A DNA stretch of 64,000 nt from Zygnema circumcarinatum (taxonomy: Eukaryota > Streptophyta > Zygnematophyceae > Zygnematales > Zygnemataceae). The stretch's first letter is position 1; every line of letters begins with the position of its first letter. Position numbers and translations under genes: made by a program. Under the pieces are notes generated by a model that saw only the letters and a list, made by a program, of their open reading frames with translations, was not told the origin of the DNA and searched no databases. The DNA lies in the NCBI GenBank assembly GCA_037447605.1, contig CM074804.1, forward strand, positions 5,033,613 through 5,097,612, in the 5' to 3' direction. Below, piece by piece: positions 58,299 through 64,000 of the stretch.

Positions 58299-60674
58299 AT
58301 GGCGGCATATCTGGAGGAGTACATAGATAGTGAGTGTTTAGACTTCTGCCCTTTCCCTTAACCCTAATTTGTTCAGAACATGTTCATTCAATAAAGAAAG
58401 GAATTGTCAGCTGGGTGTTCTCCTTTAAGGGACCTGCCCTCAAACCCCTGCACTTTTGCCACCTAAGCCGTCCTTTTCACAGTGACGAGACGAAGCTTGA
58501 AGCCGCCCCCATTTTCTTGGCTACTCGTTCTCCCGGCGCTCCCTGTGGCCCCCAGAGCATGGCTCCCAGAGCATGGCTCGTTTCTTGTGGTTGCGCAGTG
58601 TAGCACAGCTCGTTGATTCTTCCATTTTTAGCAGCATCTTACCCGCTGTGACGGAATGTGGAGCAGTGCAGGTGTATCATCGCTGCCTGCAGAATTGCAG
58701 CAGAACTTTCGGAAACTTCGTGAGCTGGATATGCAATCTCATGGTGAGGCAGCTTTGTCAGAACAGCAATGGAACTCTGTAAAGTACTCTACAAGTCGAC
58801 ACCAAAATCGTATATCGCAACCATCATACCCAAAAGGAGCAAGTTGTTTATGGTCGATTGGCTTTCTGTTGTGGGACCATCCTGTTTGGGACAGAGCTAC
58901 GACTGCGCGTTGAGGCTCAGTCTGCAGAGCGTCTGGAGGCCCTTACAGCTGCAGAACAAGCAGGCCAGGCCACAGTGTCAGAAGTACAGGCAGGGCAAAT
59001 TGAGGCTGACGAGAAAGTTTGGCTCGGCCTTGCGGATGAGAAAGTGGCATTGGCAGTGCGCACGTATGAACTGGTGAGCTCGTTCGTTCTATGTATGCCA
59101 AAAAGACAGGGCCTCCCTCGAGATTTCGGAGTTTTAACAGGGCTACGTGCACCCTAGCAAGGAGAAGGTTGGCCTGTGGGTTGAAGTGAGGCAAAATAGC
59201 GCCCGTCTTTCCCTGTTTTTTCCCTTTGGCAGCGGATGGTTTTGTCGGCCCTGAGTACCTTTATGTCTTAAAGAACCATGGACTCGATAGCACAGGATGC
59301 TTTAAACCAAGCAGTTAGGCTTCCAGGCTTATGCGACTGGGCCTGCATACTTTCGCTAACCTTAGTCATGTCTATGGGATGCTGGTAGGTGGACAGCCAT
59401 ATTCGACGTCTCGACAAAGATTTGCGCAAGTTTGAGGAGGAGCTGAAGCAAGGAAAGTGGTGTTAGTGGCCAGGCGCTATTTGCTGACAGGGCGTCGTAA
59501 GGCACCCTGAGACGCAGTTGCTAACGAAAAGTTGTTTTCTCTTCTGGAGCACAAACCTGCTCCTCGCGTACAGCAAAGCTCACTTTAAGCACTATGTCGT
59601 CCTTCGCCTAAATATTGGCTCCAAGGAGCGCACGTTAGATGCTGAGATATGCCCGTGGGAGTTCTGTGGATTGCAGAGAGGGAGCTTCTGGGTGGCGCTG
59701 TAGCAGAACAAAAAATGGAAAGTGCAGCCGGGAGGACTGGGCGGGATGAGAATGTCAAAGCACTAAGGAAAAGGTATTGGGTCTCTTCCTGGTTCTTTGG
59801 CGAAAGGTGATAGGTACTTTGCGCCTATCTGGATTCGACCTTATCCATGAATTCACTAAATATCTTCATGGAACTATCGACTCGAGTGATTGTCGCAGAT
59901 CAATCAGAAAGCCTGCAGAAGTATCCGCTTCTCCAATGAATGCCGGAAAAGTATCAGGCTTTGTTGAAGCGCGTGACTCGTCCATTCGGTCGCTTACTTT
60001 CGGCTCTGACCGTGCTGCATTTAGGTTACCACAGGGAGAGTTTGCATCCTCGTGCTGCAAGCAGCTGGAAGTGCATGACTTGTTGCTGACTCGGGGTTAA
60101 CGAATATAACCGAATAACTCAACACGAATCGGTGGCATCGTGCAGGGGTGTGGCAACACAAAATGGAGCTGCAGCAGTGCATGGAGTGGACTTGGACCTC
60201 CCAATCGATCCGAACGAGCCGACTTACTGCTATTGCAATCAAGTATCCTATGGAGAGATGATTGCATGCGATAACCCCGAGGTGCGTCCTCTTTCATTAG
60301 TATTCTTCCGGCTGCCAGAAAGTGTACCGATGCCTCCACGGAGGCTCCACTTTGTCTACCGCTCGTCCTTTTGATGCATTAATGTCATGTGTGCTTTTTT
60401 GACTGCTTTCGTGTTCATATAGGGACCTGGGCAGATGTATGCTAGGCTTCCACTCTGCAGCTTGAAGACGGTCAACATGCTTGTTAGAGGGTGAGGGGAA
60501 GAGCCGGGCGCAATGCCAAGCCTTAGAGCGCTCTGTGAGCGGGTCTTGTTCGCCGTGCAGTGCAAAATTGAGTGGTTCCATTTCGACTGCGTGCGCATCG
60601 GAGATCGGCCGAAGGGAAGGTGGTTCTGCCCCGATTGCAGGGCACAAGCTCCGCCACGGCGGAGAATAAAGTGA
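58299..60674 (+). CDS. ING family PHD-finger protein
   Basis: Inhibitor-of-growth type chromatin protein, a histone H3K4-methyl reader normally found in histone acetyltransferase or deacetylase complexes. Eight exons: 58299-58329, 58672-58743, 58895-59073, 59389-59461, 59704-59773, 59899-60024, 60146-60281, 60561-60674, giving 266 aa. The N-terminal ING domain is evident from [28 protein letters not shown] and [15 protein letters not shown], then [19 protein letters not shown]. The C-terminal PHD finger is complete C4HC3: C212, C214, C225, C230, H236, C239, C252, C255, with Y211 and W234 of the methyl-lysine cage. It ends in the basic tail PPRRRIK. The junction between exons four and five is the weak point: it uses a GTTAGT donor at 59462 because that alone keeps phase with the next open frame. 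The length agrees with plant ING1/ING2. Confidence 0.88.
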
Positions 60675-61094
60675 AAATGTGTGGGTCAACAGTCGAGCTC
60701 AGGCTGGGGAGATTTTTGTTTAGGTTTTACATCAGGAAGTAGTGTACAGGACGCGGATATTGGATTAGAAGTCTGTTGGAAAGTGCTGAGGAAGTTCTTA
60801 GCTATGGAGCCACAGGATCCCATAGTGCGACGTTTTTTTCATAGTGTGACAGTTATCTTATAGTGCGACAAGTGCGCATGTGGTGTCGCACGTGCGACGG
60901 GCGAATAAATATCGTTCACATGGAACGAATTTCGTTCGCTCTCTGCACGTGCGACGCTCAGCGATCTTGCGACGCTGACCGTTTCTCAATTTCACATGGA
61001 ACCGTGTGCAAGCGGCAACACAGTTTTGTGAGGCCCTCCTAACTAGGGGACGTCAGGCTCAAAAAATCGCCAGTGCGGTAACACTTGAGAGAAA

Positions 61095-61190
61095 GGGTCC
61101 TTTGCGACCAGTCCCTCGTGGTTCTTTCCCCGTGCTGTCTTTGTCCATGTACATTTGATGGCCTCGCCATCGTGAGATCATTGACATTTT
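61095..61190 (-). repeat. Dispersed 110-bp repeat, copy 4
   Basis: Inverted copy of the same repeat: GGGTCCTTTGCGACCAG, CTCGTGGTTC, CATGTACATTTGATGG and CATCGTGAGATCATTGACA in order. Confidence 0.75.
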
Positions 61191-61466
61191 CCCCTTCAGA
61201 GAAATGTTTCGTCAATCTGATACCAAAACGAGCACTCTGGAGAGAATGGGATCATCTTGCAATAGTGTACCGTACTCCCTGCAGACAGACGTCAGTACGA
61301 CTCAAGAGGAACCTTTTGCTCGATTTGTTAAGTCTCTCCATCTTTCGCAAATGCGGGGGGGGCTTCTGAGAAGCTGCCCTCCTGTACGGTCAACCAGTCA
61401 AAGGCGAGACAGCAGTGGAGTCCACGGCGGAACGGGACATTCCGGCGAACTGTTACAGTCCAGCCG

Positions 61467-61926
61467 CAGGTCGGACCGTTGGAATGGTTGCGAACCATCG
61501 ATTCACGACCCGGCCAACCATTGCCAATGGTTGCAACCATTCGATTCAGTGGTTGTAAACCATTGGCAATGGTTCGAACCATTGCTTAAGGTGTTTGGTA
61601 ACTTTCTTCGGAATTTTAAGGAGAAGGCCAATGTGAATTAGCTCCAGCATGGTTAAGCACGTTGCTTCCACACACTGCAAGACGTGAGTTCATATCCGCT
61701 AGGCGGCAAATTAAACTTGACGTCTTTTTATATAATGATTCCAACCATTGAATTCATCATTGGTTTCGTCGAATGGTTACCGACCATTCCAATGGTTGCG
61801 AACTCGCGAACGACGTCCAACCATTGCGATCCAATGATTGTTTACCATTCCAATGGTTGCCAAACATTGGACGTCCAACCATTGCCTTCGGTTGTCCAAC
61901 GGTTGTCAATCCGATGGTCCGACCTG
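61467..61926. mobile_element. CCATTG-palindrome element, copy 2
   Basis: 460 bp, with ends CAGGTCGGACCGTTGG and the inverse complement of CCGATGGTCCGACCTG. The body has scattered CCATTG/CAATGG palindromes around an AT-rich centre (61570-61740), as in copy 1 at 32443. It is flanked by TCCAGCCG and TCCAGCCC, a 7-of-8 match consistent with an 8-bp target-site duplication of the hAT type. No transposase. Confidence 0.75.
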
Positions 61927-62525
61927 TCCAGCCCAACAGCTCCTTCCCCATACGTCAAGCGACACCGCCCGGTTGAAGGCAACCGCCCAGTTGTACGGCT
62001 ACTGTACGATCTGTCGGTCACCGTCATCCGAGTGAGCTGGCGCTACCGGATTGGTTGCCTCGAGCGGGGCACCGACTGACCTCGCCACAAATATCCAAAA
62101 TATCTGCCTTTCCGCCCACCGGCCCGCCCGACGGCTGTCGGTGGGCCCCGTCCGTACGGCCCCGGGGCGGCCTTTCCGGCGGCTCCGCGAATGACCGGCG
62201 AGAAACAGATTCATTCTGCTGCTCGCGCCGGATCCGGGTTGACCGCGGCCAGCCCACGTGGTGGTCTCGCCCGGGCCTCACGTGCCGGAGCGTCCCCCCA
62301 TTGGCCACGGCCCTGCCCGTCCGCCAGCGGCTGGTTCCGCCGGCCCCCCTGGTCTCGTTCCCAGGCGCGTCCACCTATGTACGAAATCCGTACAGGAGGC
62401 AGCCCCCCCTCGCCCCGCGGCGCGGCGCGTCGTACGGCACGTACCCGCCCCAAGTTCGCGGGGGAGGGCGGGCGGGCGGGCGCACTTGGAGGGGCGCTGA
62501 CAGCTGCTGCCGATTAAGGGCGCAA

Positions 62526-62722
62526 GCGGCAACGGACAGATCGGCGAGGAAGGCCGAGATCAAGAGCAGGTGCGAGAGCGGCTGGAGGAAGCATAAGAGC
62601 AGGAGGAGCAGGAGCTGAAGGAGGAGGAGCAGGAGCTGAAGGAGGAGGAGCAGGAGCAGAAGCAGGAGGAGGAGGAGGAGAAGCTTAGGCTCAAAGAGAG
62701 GACAGACGTGGAACATTATTGA
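62526..62722 (+). other. Glu-codon-rich tract with broken frame
   Basis: A GAGGAGCAGGAG(CTGAAG) repeat, read in one frame, gives an acidic coiled-coil-like sequence (EEQELKEEEQELKEEEQ) that ends at TGA 62720-62722 and is interrupted upstream by TAA at 62594. It precedes the next gene by about 120 bases. It may be part of that gene's 5' leader, a remnant exon or just a purine repeat. Confidence 0.4.
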
Positions 62723-62840
62723 AGGGGCGTGGCTTAATCGCTGGAAGTGCGTGAGGTGCTTGTTGGAGGAGAAGAAGTCGAGGGGGGGCTTGGCAAAAGG
62801 TTTGAAGTAAGGGAAGCGGAGAGATAGTGGGAGACACGCC

Positions 62841-63506
62841 ATGGCTCCGGAGCAGAATCGTCAGATATTTGAGGACGACGATGACTGGCTGTGCGGGTAT
62901 TTGGCGACTACGAAGTATAGCAACGACTCCAGAATCATGTCCAATCCGGTGAAGCAGGTGAAGGCGAAAGCCGCCAGGGAGCCGCGTGCGAAGAAGTACT
63001 CGCTGCAAGCCCGCCCGAGACGAGCGTCGGGCGCTGCAGAAAGAACACGGTCGGGTCCGATGGTGGGAGAGCTGCCTGGGCGCGTGAACCGCATTCGGGA
63101 AGAGGAGGGCGATGCAGCGATGAGAGAAAAACAGGCCGGCCATTTTGTGAGGGAGCACAAAGTGGGGAAGAGCTTTCGATCCGGTATCCGGCGATCAGTG
63201 GATTGCAGGCGGCAATCAATTGACTTTGACGAGTTGGACGCTGTGAAAGAAAGGTGAGGCTTCTTCTTGCTTGTTGCGCTACAGTGTAATCTACCAGCGT
63301 TTTGGAAGCCAGCTTTTTGCTACATATAGAGTTTACGTTTTTCATGTGGAACGGGGGAAACTAGTGTGAAATGTTCGCAGGGGATTTGCGGTGAGGTCTT
63401 ACTGGTTCGGTGCTTATTGTGTCTTTGCAGGCTTCAACAACTGACAGCAGCTTACTACCGTGGACAAGTGGCTTCGAAAGTTCCCCCACACCCTTGTAAA
63501 GCGTAG
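62841..63506 (+). CDS. Uncharacterised basic 162-aa protein
   Basis: Two exons, 62841-63253 and 63431-63506, joined by a GT-AG intron in matching phase. The product starts with an acidic patch (FEDDDDWLCGYLATTKY), then is strongly basic and disordered (Lys/Arg-rich, with SLQARPRRASGAAERTRSG), and ends with a segment likely to be helical (DFDELDAVKERLQQLTAAYYRGQVAS). I do not recognise the family. The conserved-looking ends and basic middle would suit a nuclear or nucleic-acid-binding protein, but that is only a guess. The ATG lies in a good context (GCCATGGCT). Confidence 0.55.
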
Positions 63507-64000
63507 GAGAATTCATACCAAATCCTGTCTCCTGCTAGGAAACAGGTTTGGAGTGTACGATATGGAGGTAGCGTAGAAGGAGAGAAAGTGCTTAGGACAC
63601 AATGCCCCTGCTCTTATCCATTAGAAGGTCCGGCGCCACCTCTCAAAGGCGTTCTCGTCGATTAGCTGTAAATGTGGAGTAGCTCCCAGTTGTAGCTCTT
63701 AAAGCTCGGAACTGGATTCTTTACCAGATCTGTAGTCGCGCAGGTGGGCACTAGCAATGGAGACTTCGCCCTTCTCTAGCTGCGGCAACTACGGCAAGCA
63801 GCCATTTGTAGCTACAGGCTGTCAGCGAGATGCACGATCTCTAATTTGTCGAATAATCTCAGCACGGCGATCATCGCAGACTTGTCCTGTTGTCTGTTCT
63901 GTACTTAGGAACATGTTTACTAGAATCTTCTTTGAAATTGTCCAAGTTTGAGTCTTGCTAAGAATTGAAAGATACGCAGTGTCTCTGCTGGGAATTCTTA
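63507..64000. other. Right-edge sequence, no gene seen
   Basis: Probably the 3' untranslated region of the 162-aa gene followed by ordinary intergenic DNA. A 64-codon frame near 63757 has no recognisable feature. Confidence 0.45.

Larger units (their letters stand above)
60675..62840. other. Intergenic region with repeats, GC-rich second half
   Basis: After the ING 3' end come GTGCGAC-rich words (60810-60970), a dispersed repeat copy (61095-61190), a CCATTG-palindrome element (61467-61926) and a GC-rich stretch from 62080 that likely includes the promoter of the gene at 62841. A Glu-codon-rich tract with a broken frame lies at 62526-62722. Confidence 0.5.

Overview
This is nuclear DNA from a green plant of the streptophyte lineage. 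All convincing genes are split by introns of roughly 70-850 bases with GT-AG borders, and the proteins are plant types: a phytocystatin with a legumain-type C-terminal extension, a cytochrome b5-fused front-end desaturase, plant Fringe-like (DUF604) glycosyltransferases, a lifeguard/BAX-inhibitor protein, a PLAC8 protein and an ING-type PHD protein. The GH63 mannosylglycerate hydrolase-like gene is a type known in plants mainly from early-diverging lineages such as Selaginella, so a bryophyte, lycophyte or streptophyte alga is likelier than a flowering plant. That lineage call is inference. A 10-base run of N marks an assembly gap.

Layout. 1.2-6.8 kb (-): a multi-exon protein with a Myb/SANT-like domain and PHD-type zinc fingers. 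7.2-20.5 kb: three paralogous Fringe-like glycosyltransferases (two +, then one - facing them) with identical internal exon lengths. 21.1-22.9 kb (+): cystatin. 23.2-24.1 kb: a foldback transposon. 24.8-28.4 kb (-): front-end desaturase. 28.4-33.2 kb: GC-rich, gene-free DNA full of CGTACG-type motifs and repeats. 33.2-37.8 kb (+): ALG9 mannosyltransferase. 39.2-42.5 kb (+): GH63 hydrolase. 43.3-44.2 kb (-): small Cys-rich membrane protein. 44.4-46.7 kb: nested foldback and pogo-like elements. 47.1-48.3 kb (+): PLAC8 protein. 50.0-51.9 kb (-): class I methyltransferase. 52.2-53.0 kb: hAT-type element with perfect target-site duplication. 54.3-56.8 kb (-): lifeguard protein. 58.3-60.7 kb (+): ING protein. 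61.5-61.9 kb: a second CCATTG-palindrome element. 62.8-63.5 kb (+): unknown 162-aa protein.

The genes do not form one pathway. ALG9 and the Fringe-like enzymes act in ER/Golgi glycosylation, the desaturase and lifeguard protein are ER membrane proteins, and the Myb/PHD and ING proteins are chromatin-type factors. Two gene pairs are head-to-head with short shared upstream regions (6766-7167 and 20531-21098). I see no prokaryote-style operon, defence island or CRISPR. The most unusual material is the non-coding mobile DNA: two elements built of CCATTG/CAATGG palindromes, a foldback family with shared core and nested insertions, and a 110-bp repeat present four times.

Exon borders were placed by hand from GT-AG sites, reading phase and family resemblance. 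In every main gene model the exon lengths sum to a multiple of three.
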